Both the position numbers and the translations under genes were made by a program. A stretch of 64,000 nucleotides of DNA from Burkholderia cenocepacia (GTDB taxonomy: Bacteria; Pseudomonadota; Gammaproteobacteria; Burkholderiales; Burkholderiaceae), in NCBI RefSeq assembly GCF_900446215.1, contig NZ_UAQZ01000017.1, positions 124,001-188,000 on the forward strand, written 5' to 3'. Of the stretch, positions 16,822 through 24,594 are shown piece by piece. How positions within the stretch are numbered: the first letter of the stretch is position 1; each line of letters opens with the position of its first letter. The notes beneath the pieces are model-generated. The model had not been told where the DNA came from. It ran no database searches and was given only the letters and a program-made list of their open reading frames with translations.

Positions 16822-17577
16822 ATGGAACGCTTCGCAGGACAAGTCGCCGTCGTGACCGGCGCGGCGACCGGCATCGGACGCCAGGCCGCGCTGTGCTTCG
16901 CCGAAGCCGGCGCGCAGGTCGCGCTGCTGGACACCGCCGTGGCGACCGCGGAAGACACCGCGCACGAGATCGAGCGCCTCGGCGCGAAGGCGATCGTGCT
17001 GCGCACCGACGTGTCGCGCGACGCCGACGTGCGCCATGCGATCGACACGACGGTCGACACCTTCGGCCGCCTCGACCTCGCGTTCAACAACGCGGGCATC
17101 GCGCCGCGCGGCGCACCGGCCGCCGAATTCGACGAGGACGAATGGGACCGCACGATCGCGGTCAACCTGAAAGGCGTGTGGCTGTGCATCCGGCACGAAT
17201 GCCGGCACATGCTGCAATCGGGCGGCGGCGCGATCGTCAACACGTCGTCGATCATGGGGCTCGTCAGCGGCCCCGGGCTCGCCGCGTATTCGGCGTCGAA
17301 AAGCGGTGTCGTCGGCCTCACGAAAGCGGTGGCGCTCGACTATGCGAGCCGCGGCATTCGCGTGAACGCCGTGTGCCCCGGCGGCATCGCGAACACGGCG
17401 ATCACCGACCGGCCGGACAACCGCGCCGACATGGCGCGGCTGATGCAGGCCACGCCGATGACACGGCTCGGCGAGCCGCGCGACGTCGCGGAAACGGTGA
17501 TGTGGCTGTGCTCGCCCGCCGCACGCTTCGTGACCGGCCAGGCGATCGCCGTCGACGGCGGCTTCACCGTGTGGTGA
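16822..17577 (+). CDS. short-chain dehydrogenase/reductase (classical)
   Basis: This 251-residue NAD(P)H-dependent oxidoreductase has all classical motifs: VVTGAATGIGRQ (cofactor), LDLAFNNAGIAP (NNAG), NTSSIMG (Ser) and AAYSASKSGVVG (Tyr and Lys), plus NAVCPGGIANT and the C-terminal VTGQAIAVDGGFTVW. LLDT after beta-2 suggests NAD preference through the Asp. The substrate is unknown. AGGAGACAGGA precedes the ATG. It follows the LuxR regulator. Confidence 0.88.
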   Translation: MERFAGQVAVVTGAATGIGRQAALCFAEAGAQVALLDTAVATAEDTAHEIERLGAKAIVLRTDVSRDADVRHAIDTTVDTFGRLDLAFNNAGIAPRGAPAAEFDEDEWDRTIAVNLKGVWLCIRHECRHMLQSGGGAIVNTSSIMGLVSGPGLAAYSASKSGVVGLTKAVALDYASRGIRVNAVCPGGIANTAITDRPDNRADMARLMQATPMTRLGEPRDVAETVMWLCSPAARFVTGQAIAVDGGFTVW

Positions 17578-17670
17578 TCGTGTACCATCGGCGCTTCCCG
17601 ATACGCTTTGGCGCGCTGCCTTCGTCCGCCCGGCCACGCCCGCGCGGTTCGCGCAGCGCGTTTCCTTCGC

Positions 17671-18870
17671 ATGACCTCATCCGCTTCGTCCGACGACACC
17701 GCGCTGCGCCCGCTGCCGATCGATACGCTGGCCGTGCCGGCCGCGCTCGACGGACGCACGGGCACCAACCGCTCGGGCAGCGCGCACCCGCAGATCGCCG
17801 CGACCCATGACCTCGACGCCGTGCGCGCCTGGCTCGCGCGCTTCGTCGATACGCCGGCCACGTTCCAGAACTACCGCAAGGAAGCCGAGCGCCTGCTGCT
17901 GTGGGCCGTGATCGCGTGCGGCAAGCCGCTGTCGTCGCTCACGCACGAGGATCTCGTCGTGTACCGGCAATTCCTGCTCGCGCCCGCGCCGGCCGAGCTG
18001 TGGTGCGCGAACGGCGGCCGCAAGCATCCGCGCGACGATCCGCGCTGGCGGCCGTTTTACGGGCCGCTGTCGGCAGCCAGCCAGCGGCAGGCGCTGGTGA
18101 TCCTGAACGTGATGTTCTCGTGGCTCGTGCAGGCCGGCTATCTGGCCGGCAATCCGCTCGCGTTGTCGCGGCAGCGGCAACGCCGGCCCGCGCCGCGCGT
18201 CACGCGCCATCTCGGGCAGCCGCTGTGGCAAGCGGTGAAGGATGCGATCGCCGCGATGCCGCGCGACGATGCGCGCGCCCGCTTCCATGCGGATCGCGCG
18301 CGCTGGCTGTTCACGTTGCTGTATCTCGGCGGGCTGCGCATCACCGAAGCGGCCGATACGACGATGGGCCGGTTCTTCTGCCGCCGCGATGCGGACGGGC
18401 ACGAACGCTGGTGGCTCGACGTGACGGGCAAAGGCGGCCGGCAGCGGCTCGTGCCGGCCACCGACGAGATGATGACCGAGCTGGCGCGCTACCGGCGTGC
18501 GCACGGCCTGCCCGCGCTGCCGGTCGACGGCGAGCCGACGCCGCTCGTGCTGCCGGTCGGCCAGGCGCGCAAGCCGCTCACGCGTGCGGCGCTGCACCGG
18601 ATCGTGAAGCAGGTGTTCCGGCACGCGGCCGACCGGCTGCGCGCGAACGGCGAAGCCGGCGAGCACGCGGCGCGCGTGCTCGAACAGGCGTCCGCGCACT
18701 GGCTGCGTCACAGCGCGGGCTCGCACATGGCCGACGGCCGCGTCGATCTGCGGCTCGTGCGCGACAACCTCGGCCATGTGTCGCTCACGACGACGAGCCA
18801 GTATCTTCACGCGGACGACGACTGGCGCCATCGCGAGACGCAAGCGAAGCACCGGATCGGGTGGGACTAG
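17671..18870 (+). CDS. tyrosine recombinase / site-specific integrase (stand-alone)
   Basis: This 399-residue protein has an N-terminal SAM-like core-binding domain (about residues 50-160) and a C-terminal catalytic domain. The catalytic set is visible: Arg in LGGLRITEA, Lys in VTGKGGRQR, HWLRHSAGSH (HxxR), LGHVSLTTTSQYLH (His and nucleophile Tyr). It has no other phage or element genes beside it, so it looks like a resident recombinase rather than an active island integrase. A symmetrical repeat structure lies 27 bases after its stop codon and may be its site or simply its terminator. Confidence 0.85.
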   Translation: MTSSASSDDTALRPLPIDTLAVPAALDGRTGTNRSGSAHPQIAATHDLDAVRAWLARFVDTPATFQNYRKEAERLLLWAVIACGKPLSSLTHEDLVVYRQFLLAPAPAELWCANGGRKHPRDDPRWRPFYGPLSAASQRQALVILNVMFSWLVQAGYLAGNPLALSRQRQRRPAPRVTRHLGQPLWQAVKDAIAAMPRDDARARFHADRARWLFTLLYLGGLRITEAADTTMGRFFCRRDADGHERWWLDVTGKGGRQRLVPATDEMMTELARYRRAHGLPALPVDGEPTPLVLPVGQARKPLTRAALHRIVKQVFRHAADRLRANGEAGEHAARVLEQASAHWLRHSAGSHMADGRVDLRLVRDNLGHVSLTTTSQYLHADDDWRHRETQAKHRIGWD

Positions 18871-18897
18871 ACTGCGTTGCGCCGCTCGACGGACGAG

Positions 18898-18971
18898 GTC
18901 GATCCCGCCGAGATCCGCCGGAGCAAGCGGCACTTCGCATCGCCGCTTGCTCCGGCGCGTCGATCCCGCCG
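18898..18971. repeat. 16-bp-stem palindrome flanked by 13-base direct repeats
   Basis: The palindrome arms are 18916-18931 and 18942-18957 (perfect, loop of 10). GTCGATCCCGCCG occurs in direct orientation on each side, at 18898-18910 and 18959-18971. No T-run follows either strand. It lies between the convergent recombinase gene and the WxxGHW lipoprotein gene. It can act as a bidirectional terminator; the flanking direct repeats also resemble a duplicated target or recombination site. Confidence 0.7.
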
Positions 18972-18997
18972 CGTGACACGTCGACACGCTTGCCGTG

Positions 18998-19216
18998 TCA
19001 GTACACCGCCACCCAGTGCCCGGGCACCCACGCCCAGTGATTGCCGGCCCACCGGTAATGCCCCCTGGCCCAGCGATAGCCGGGTGCGGGCGGCGGCGGC
19101 GCCACCTCGGCGACGGGCGCGGGCTGCGGCGGCCGCACGGGCTCGACCACGCACGCGGACATCAGCACGGCGCTCGCGCTCACCAGCATGGCGAGCGAAA
19201 CAGACCGGATCTTCAT
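18998..19216 (-). CDS. small WxxGHW-repeat lipoprotein
   Basis: This 72-residue exported lipoprotein has a signal peptide with lipobox LMSAC (Cys at 22), a Pro-rich linker (EPVRPPQPAPVAEVAPPPPAPGY) and aromatic repeats RWARGHYRWAGNHWAWVPGHW. Such YxWxxGHW repeat proteins are common in Burkholderia, with no known activity. AGGGAG lies upstream of the ATG at 19216. A second member of the family lies at 23972-24271. Confidence 0.78.
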   Translation of the reverse strand: MKIRSVSLAMLVSASAVLMSACVVEPVRPPQPAPVAEVAPPPPAPGYRWARGHYRWAGNHWAWVPGHWVAVY

Positions 19217-19272
19217 TGTCGATGCTCCCTGTTGTGTCATCGGTTGTCGGCCGATCGCGGCGACACGACGCG

Positions 19273-20430
19273 TCACGCGGCTGCGCGAATCAGGCCGCTC
19301 ATCGGCCGTGCCGCACCGCTTTCCGCGAACAGCGCGGATGCGGTGCGGCGCGGGTCGAGCCGCAGGCTGTCGGCGGCGGCGCCCGCGATCAGCGCATCGA
19401 GCGACGCAGTCGGCTTCAGGTCGCGCCCTTCGTACAGGTCGCCCGGCCGTAGCCCCGGCCAGTCGGCGATCACGCGGCCGCCTGCCACCGCGCCGCCCGC
19501 GAGCATCGCGACCGACGCCTGCCCGTGATCGGTGCCGCCCGTGCCGTTCACCGCGGCCGTGCGGCCGAACTCGGTCGCGACCAGCACCGTGGTCTGCTGC
19601 CACGCGGGCCCGAGGCCGTCGCGCAGCGCGGCGAGCATCGTGTCGAGCGCCTTCAACTGATTCGCGAGCCGCGCGTTCTGCGCGCTATGGGTATCCCAGC
19701 CGCCCGTCTCGATCATCGCGATCCGCGGGCCGTCGTCGCGCGCGAGAAACGTCGCGGCGAGCTTGCCGACGCCGGCCGGGTCCTGTCGCGCATGCGCGTC
19801 GCCGGCGAGGCCGCGTGCTTCCATCGCGGATTGCCACAACGGGCCGAGCTGCGCATCGGCTTCGTAGAGCGCCGACACGCGCGTGAGCAGATCGTCCGGC
19901 GCGGCCGGCAAACCGGATGGCGCATACGACGCGGCCTGCACCGCGCCGCGCAGCGCGAGCGGTACGGTCGGCGCGAACGCGATTGCGTCGTCGCGCGTCG
20001 CCGGCAGCAGCGCGGCGAGCCGGTTCAGCCAGCCGTCCTTGACCTGGTACGGTGCCCGGCCGCCCGTTTCGAGCACGTTCTGGCCGTCGAAATGCGAGCG
20101 GTCGCGATACGGCGACGCGATCGCATGGACGAACAGCGCCTGACCGTCGCGGTACATCTGCGCGGTTTGCGCGAGCGACGGATGCAGCGCGAACGTGCCG
20201 TCGAGCCGCGTCGCGGCCGTCGTGTCGATCGCGAGCGGGCCGCGCAGCGACGCATACGCGGGCTCCGCATACGGGACGACGATGTTCAGGCCGTCGGCCG
20301 CGCCGCGCTGGATCACGAACACGAAGCGCCGGTCGGTCTCGACATTCGCGAACACGAGCCGCGGCGCGACGAGCATCGCGCCCGCGCCGGCCGCGGCCAC
20401 ACTGAGGAATCGTCGGCGGGACAGTGCCAT
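19273..20430 (-). CDS. DUF1501 Tat-exported protein
   Basis: This 385-residue protein has a twin-arginine signal (SRRRFLSVAAAGAGAMLVAP). The body has the DUF1501 pattern: FVIQRGAADGLNIVVPY, METGGWDTH-like MIETGGWDTHS, and ATEFGRTAAVNGTGGTDHGQ, with conserved Asp and His as in the alkaline-phosphatase-like superfamily. It is routinely paired with DUF1800 proteins, as here. The DUF1800 stop lies just before its ATG at 20430, which has GGAG 6 bases upstream. The activity is unknown. Confidence 0.85.
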   Translation of the reverse strand: MALSRRRFLSVAAAGAGAMLVAPRLVFANVETDRRFVFVIQRGAADGLNIVVPYAEPAYASLRGPLAIDTTAATRLDGTFALHPSLAQTAQMYRDGQALFVHAIASPYRDRSHFDGQNVLETGGRAPYQVKDGWLNRLAALLPATRDDAIAFAPTVPLALRGAVQAASYAPSGLPAAPDDLLTRVSALYEADAQLGPLWQSAMEARGLAGDAHARQDPAGVGKLAATFLARDDGPRIAMIETGGWDTHSAQNARLANQLKALDTMLAALRDGLGPAWQQTTVLVATEFGRTAAVNGTGGTDHGQASVAMLAGGAVAGGRVIADWPGLRPGDLYEGRDLKPTASLDALIAGAAADSLRLDPRRTASALFAESGAARPMSGLIRAAA

Positions 20431-20432
20431 GG

Positions 20433-21827
20433 TCATCTCCGTTGGAAATCGGGCGAAACGAGCAGCAGTGCGAGCGACGTCGTCGCGCTTTCGGCGCGCG
20501 CGAGCGCGGTCGCGGTCGGCGCGCTCAGCGAACCGGCGAGCAGCGTGTTGCCGAGCGTGCGCGGATCGAGCCGGTCGCCCGTGCGTGCGGCCAGACGCTG
20601 CGCGATCTCGACGCGGCGCACCAGCGCATCGGGCGCGGCCCAGCTCGCGGCGACGTCGTCGTAGCCGGCCGGCGAACCCGGCCGCCACACCGGCTGGCCG
20701 AGCTGGGCGAGCAGCGGCGCGGCCTTGAGATCACCGGTGTCGCGCCAGCCGAGCCCGCGCAGCGACGACACGGCCCACTCCCACGGCGTCTTGAACTTGC
20801 GGTTGACCGGCGACCACGCGTCGGGCGCGTCGACGAGCGCGCGATAGACGGTCGGCAGGTCGCCGCCGCTCGCATCGAAGGCGCGCGCGAGCCGCTCGGT
20901 CAGCGCGGGCGGCGGATTGTCGGCGACGACATGACGGGCGAGCTGGAACGCGATGTGTCGGCCGGTCGCCGACGATCGCGCGAGGTCGCGCAGGATCGCG
21001 CGCGCCTGCGCTTCACCCGGTTGATCGTAGGTGCGGCCCATCACCGTGCGCGTGCCGGGTTCGTGCAGATTCGGCCGGAACACGAATGCGCCCGGCGCCG
21101 CATCGCCCGGTTGCGCCCCGCGCCTGCCGGCGATGCTCCAGCCGGTCAGTGCGCGGGCGAATTCCGTCACGTCGGCCTGCGTGTAACCGGTGCGCACGCC
21201 GAGCGTGTGCAGCTCCATGATTTCGCGTGCGAGGTTCTCGTTGAGCCCGCGCTTCGCGGACGGATCGCGTGCCTGCGCACGCAGTGCGGCCGGGCTGTCG
21301 GGACCGACCGAGCGCGCCTGGTCGAGGAACACCTGCATCGCGGGATGCTGCTCGACGGCGACGAGCATGTCCTCGAAACGGCCGAGCACGTGCGGACGGA
21401 TCGCGTCGCGTTCGAATGCGCCCGCGTAAGCGGCCACCTGCCCCTTGTCGACCGACACCGCGAAATGATTCGCCCAGAAATGCACGAGACGCTCGACGAA
21501 CGGCGTGGACGTGTTCAGCGCGCTGTTCATGCGCGCGGCGACGGCGCCGCGATACGCGTCGTAGCCGTCGCGGCGGATCGATTGCGCGGTGGCACGCTTC
21601 GCGGCCGCGTCGTCGCCCGTCGTCGCGTTGCGGGTGTTCGCGAAGCGCGTGGCGAGCGTGACCGCGTCCGGCTCGCCGGCCCATGCGGCGGGTCGCGCAT
21701 CGTAGCGGTCGAACTGGGCGAGCAATGCGGCCTTCGGGTCGGCGGGCGGGGCTTCGTCGGCGCGCGCGCCGAGACCGAAGCGGTTCAGCGCGATCGCGGC
21801 CGGCGTGGCGTCGTTCGGGTGCTCCAT
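20433..21827 (-). CDS. DUF1800 protein
   Basis: This 464-residue protein has the DUF1800 order: ALNRFGLGARADE at the N-terminus, LVHFWANHFAVSVDKG, GLNENLAREIMELHTLGVRTGYTQADVTEFARALTGW (the most conserved stretch), FKTPWEWAVSSLRGLGW and a C-terminal LLVSPDFQRR. No signal peptide is obvious. It is first in a two-gene operon with DUF1501. A promoter-like motif shared with another unit of this region lies 28 bases upstream of its start. Confidence 0.88.
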   Translation of the reverse strand: MEHPNDATPAAIALNRFGLGARADEAPPADPKAALLAQFDRYDARPAAWAGEPDAVTLATRFANTRNATTGDDAAAKRATAQSIRRDGYDAYRGAVAARMNSALNTSTPFVERLVHFWANHFAVSVDKGQVAAYAGAFERDAIRPHVLGRFEDMLVAVEQHPAMQVFLDQARSVGPDSPAALRAQARDPSAKRGLNENLAREIMELHTLGVRTGYTQADVTEFARALTGWSIAGRRGAQPGDAAPGAFVFRPNLHEPGTRTVMGRTYDQPGEAQARAILRDLARSSATGRHIAFQLARHVVADNPPPALTERLARAFDASGGDLPTVYRALVDAPDAWSPVNRKFKTPWEWAVSSLRGLGWRDTGDLKAAPLLAQLGQPVWRPGSPAGYDDVAASWAAPDALVRRVEIAQRLAARTGDRLDPRTLGNTLLAGSLSAPTATALARAESATTSLALLLVSPDFQRR

Positions 21828-21854
21828 GACGGGCTCTCTTGCAGTGCGTATTCA

Positions 21855-21887
21855 CGTTCAACGCAAGCACGCCGGGAAATCCGTCGC
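21855..21887 (-). promoter_or_regulatory. promoter-like motif, copy A (upstream of DUF1800-DUF1501)
   Basis: Read on the minus strand: GCGACGGATTTC, 12 bases, CGTTGAACG. The same two blocks with the same 12-base spacing occur at 24318-24350 upstream of a small exported protein gene. A two-block motif at fixed spacing close to start codons, next to an ECF sigma factor gene, suggests an ECF promoter. A dyad operator is the alternative. Confidence 0.6.
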
Positions 21888-22043
21888 GGGGCGGGAAAAT
21901 ATTTTTTGCTGTGGAAGCGCCGGGCGGAAATCGCGCAACACGGCGGCGTGGATCGTCAGCGGACAACGACCGCGCGATTCGCCGGAACCGGCGCACGCAT
22001 GACGCACGAGCGGCGCGCAGATCGCGCGCCGCCCACGCGCGGC

Positions 22044-22547
22044 TTACTCGCTCGTCGAGGCGTCCGGTTTCTTCTGCAGCCTCGGCGGCAAACGCCAGTT
22101 GCCGCTGTGCTGCAACCCGTCGACGAACTTCGCGCGCTCGTCGGGCGTCAGCGTCGCCGCGAAATCGACGACGCTGCGCTCGACCTGCGCACGCATCGCA
22201 GTGTCGGCCGCGCGCGTGCGGTCGAGCGCCGCATCGATCGCCGCGCGATCGAGTTGCGGCGCGGCGAGCAGGTCCAGCACGGTGATCCGGCCGTCGCGCC
22301 CTTCGCGCGCGAAGTCGCGACCGCTCTTGCGAGCCGCCTTCAGCGCCGCGGCGAATTCGCGCTGCCGCGCATCGGGCAAGCCGTCCGCCGCGAAACGCAA
22401 CGCGGTGCGCGATGCGGGCGCGCCCGCCGCGTGCCCGTCGCGGTGAGTCGAGAACCATTGATACGCGCCGCCGCCGATCGCGCCGAGCATGAACACGTTC
22501 AGCACGACCGAGCCGACGAGGGTGAATTTCCAGCCGCGTTCGGTCAT
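22044..22547 (-). CDS. periplasmic heavy-metal-sensor-like (Metal_resist) membrane protein
   Basis: This 167-residue protein has one N-terminal membrane segment (FTLVGSVVLNVFMLGAIGGGAY) and a helical periplasmic part resembling the Metal_resist/Spy/CnrX family (FAADGLPDARQREFAAALKAARKSGRDF ... LTPDERAKFVDGL). It is third in the sigma/anti-sigma operon, with a 4-base overlap with the anti-sigma gene, so it may modulate that module as CnrX does. Metal-binding His/Met residues are few, so metal sensing is not established. Confidence 0.72.
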   Translation of the reverse strand: MTERGWKFTLVGSVVLNVFMLGAIGGGAYQWFSTHRDGHAAGAPASRTALRFAADGLPDARQREFAAALKAARKSGRDFAREGRDGRITVLDLLAAPQLDRAAIDAALDRTRAADTAMRAQVERSVVDFAATLTPDERAKFVDGLQHSGNWRLPPRLQKKPDASTSE

Positions 22548-22963
22548 TCGTCACTCCCGTCCACGCTCGGACCGCCAAACGTCGTCGTCAGATAGCCCGG
22601 CTCGTGCTGCGCCGGCGACGCGCTGCCGAGCATCAGCATCGACACGGCCACCGCCCCCGCGAGCGCGCCGGCCAGGCCGACGCCCGCGAACGCCGCGCCC
22701 GACCACCATACGGCGCCGCGCCGGCGGGCGCGCTGCGGCGCGGGCGCCGTCGCGACGATGCGCTCGACGAGCGCCGGCGCCGGAGGCGCGACCGTGTCGT
22801 ACGCGAGCCACGCATCGAGGTCGGCCGCATCGTCGAGCGCCAGCAGCGCTTCGCGCGGGTTCGCGTGCGCCCACGCCTCGGCGGCCGCGCGCTCGCCGGC
22901 CGGCCAGCGCCGCGCGTCCGAGCCGTACGCGGCGACGATGGTACGAAATCGTTCGGGTGTCAT
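22544..22963 (-). CDS. probable membrane anti-sigma factor
   Basis: This 139-residue protein has a cytoplasmic N-terminal part (MTPERFRTIVAAYGSDARRWPAGERAAAEAWAHANP), one membrane segment (AAFAGVGLAGALAGAVAVSMLML, about residues 88-112) and a short periplasmic tail. Size, topology and position directly after an ECF sigma gene (4-base overlap) indicate that it sequesters that sigma factor. No zinc-binding HxxxCxxC motif is present, so it is not a ZAS-type anti-sigma factor. Confidence 0.75.
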   Translation of the reverse strand: MTPERFRTIVAAYGSDARRWPAGERAAAEAWAHANPREALLALDDAADLDAWLAYDTVAPPAPALVERIVATAPAPQRARRRGAVWWSGAAFAGVGLAGALAGAVAVSMLMLGSASPAQHEPGYLTTTFGGPSVDGSDE

Positions 22964-23745
22964 CGCTTGTCCTCGCTAGGTGGGTCGCCGGCCAGTTGCG
23001 CGCGCAGGTTGCGCCGCGCACGGGCGAGCAGGCTTTCCAGCGCATCGACGGTGATGCCCATCAGGTTGGCCGCTTCCACGTTCGACATGTCCTGATAGTA
23101 CTGGAGCACCAGCGCTTCCCGCTGCCTCGGCGGCAACGCGGCCAGCGCCTGCCGCACGCGCGCATCGCGCGAACGCAGTTCCGCATGCGCGGCCGGCTCC
23201 GGTTGCGTGTCGGGCACGTCGGGTAGCGTATCGACGGGCGCCTCGCGCCGGCCGCGCAACCGGTCGTAGCACAGGTTCAGCACGACGCGATGCAGCCACG
23301 TGTCGAAGCGCGCTTCGCCTTCGCGCCAGCGCGGCGCCTGGTTCCAGATTCGCAAGAACGTCTCCTGTGCGACGTCCTCGGCTTCGCTCCGGTCGCCGAG
23401 CATGCGCGTCGCCAACGCGAGCAGCCGCGGCAGCTTGCGCGCGACGAGCACGCGCACCGCCGACGCATCGCGCGCGCCGACGCGTGCGACGAGTTCCGCG
23501 TCCGGATCGCGGTCGCCGCGATCGCTCAACGCCGCCTGCTCCGTCGCGCGGCGCGTGCGCGCCGCACTGTCACGGCGGCGGGACCCGCCGCCCGGCTGAA
23601 GCTCATCGTCGTGCTCTCCTTGCATGCGTCGGGCCATCGCCGGACGGCGCCATGCCGACGGTGCGTCGACGCCGCGCGCGTCGCGCCCGGCATCGCACAC
23701 GGTGCCGGCCGAGCCGGATTCATCGACATCCGGTTCGCGCCGCAT
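22960..23745 (-). CDS. ECF RNA polymerase sigma factor
   Basis: Region 2 is VRVLVARKLPRLLALATRMLGDRSEAEDVAQETFLRIWNQ and region 4 is ALPPRQREALVLQYYQDMSNVEAANLMGITVDALESLLARARRNLR, together the whole of an ECF sigma factor. The first 75 residues are a charged, low-complexity extension. The Met at 23745 has AAGGA 5 bases upstream; Mets at 23637 or 23625 would give a more usual length of about 221-225 residues. Targets may be the DUF1800-DUF1501 operon and the small exported protein gene that share a spaced motif. Confidence 0.85.
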   Translation of the reverse strand: MRREPDVDESGSAGTVCDAGRDARGVDAPSAWRRPAMARRMQGEHDDELQPGGGSRRRDSAARTRRATEQAALSDRGDRDPDAELVARVGARDASAVRVLVARKLPRLLALATRMLGDRSEAEDVAQETFLRIWNQAPRWREGEARFDTWLHRVVLNLCYDRLRGRREAPVDTLPDVPDTQPEPAAHAELRSRDARVRQALAALPPRQREALVLQYYQDMSNVEAANLMGITVDALESLLARARRNLRAQLAGDPPSEDKR

Positions 23746-23787
23746 GTCGATCCTTGCAGCCCGCCACGCGAGCGTGGGCCGGCGCGC

Positions 23788-23901
23788 TCAATATACGACG
23801 ACCGGCGCGGGCCGGTAATACACCGGACGGGCCGGCACCACGACGCAGCCGGCCAGCGCGATCGCCGCGGCCGCCAGTATCACGATGATTCGAAAAGGCA
23901 T
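23788..23901 (-). CDS. 37-residue lipoprotein
   Basis: Reads MPFRIIVILAAAAIALAGC then a mature tail of 19 residues rich in Val, Pro and Tyr (VVVPARPVYYRPAPVVVY). The lipobox LAGC is ideal and the tail resembles short YxPAPVV-type exported peptides found beside WxxGHW proteins. It lies between the sigma factor gene and the WxxGHW gene on the same strand, 42 bases before the sigma start, so it may be part of that transcription unit. A GCGGATTTTT stretch at 23925-23934 (minus) partly matches the shared promoter-like motif. Confidence 0.7.
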   Translation of the reverse strand: MPFRIIVILAAAAIALAGCVVVPARPVYYRPAPVVVY

Positions 23902-23971
23902 CGCTTCGACTCATGATGTTGCGTGAAAAATCCGCTGCGCCGGCATCGCGTGCCGCGCGGCGGCCTGCACG

Positions 23972-24271
23972 TCAGGCCCAGTGGCCCGGCACCCAGCGCC
24001 AGGCCGGGCCGCGCGCGGCCCAGTGTCCGGGCACCCAGTGGTAACCGACCCGCACCACTTGCCAGTGGCCCGGAATCCACACGTAGCGGCCCTGCCGCCA
24101 GTGCCAGTGGCCCTGATCCCATACGTAACCGGCACGCGGCGCCGGCATGACTTCGACGCGCGGCGGCGGCGGCGCGTAAGGCGCGACGATGACGGCCTGC
24201 GCGAATACGGCGGACGTCGCGAGCGCAGCCAGGCATCCGACGGCCAATCGCAATGGAACGGAAAGTTTCAT
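23972..24271 (-). CDS. exported WxxGHW-repeat protein
   Basis: This 99-residue protein has a signal peptide ending in SAVFAQA and four aromatic repeats of the type Y/W-x-W-x-x-GHW (YVWDQGHWHWRQG, YVWIPGHW, YHWVPGHW, WRWVPGHW). The Met at 24271 follows GGAG by 7 bases. It resembles the lipoprotein at 18998-19216 but lacks a lipobox, so it is probably periplasmic or surface associated. Motif B lies 47 bases upstream. Confidence 0.78.
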   Translation of the reverse strand: MKLSVPLRLAVGCLAALATSAVFAQAVIVAPYAPPPPRVEVMPAPRAGYVWDQGHWHWRQGRYVWIPGHWQVVRVGYHWVPGHWAARGPAWRWVPGHWA

Positions 24272-24317
24272 GAAAGACTCCGAAATAACGGGCATCGACC
24301 GGAAGCGGTCGTTCATG

Positions 24318-24350
24318 CGTTAAACGGAGCGGACGGGAGAAATCCGTCGC
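24318..24350 (-). promoter_or_regulatory. promoter-like motif, copy B (upstream of WxxGHW protein)
   Basis: Minus strand: GCGACGGATTTC, 12 bases, CGTTTAACG. It is identical in block sequence (one base differs in the second block) and in spacing to copy A at 21855-21887, while the 12-base spacers differ. This argues for a protein-binding site and not for a recent duplication. Confidence 0.6.
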
Positions 24351-24594
24351 GGTATCGGCAAATAAATTTCGGAGAAAGTGAACGGGCGCGGGAGCGGACC
24401 GGCGGCCACGACGCGCGCCTCTGCACATCGGCGGCCGCAGGCGCAGGGTTGCGGCACTGTCACAACGCGGCAAAACTGCCCTTCGACAATGCACGCGACC
24501 GGGATCCCGCTCGTTTCCGGCCCACGCCCCGGCCGTGCGCGCGCATGGCCGCGCGGTTCCGCGTCTCGCGCCCCATCAACGAAAAACACCGACC

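Noticed and set aside
18867..19154. Minus-strand frame spanning the palindrome
   Set aside because: Arg/Ala-rich and out of phase with the clear WxxGHW lipoprotein.
23526..23729. Out-of-phase start (ATGAGCTTCAG) with a good ribosome site inside the sigma factor 5' part
   Set aside because: It gives only a 26-residue Arg-rich peptide. It may show that the sigma start is mis-set or that a small frameshift exists, but evidence is too thin to annotate.
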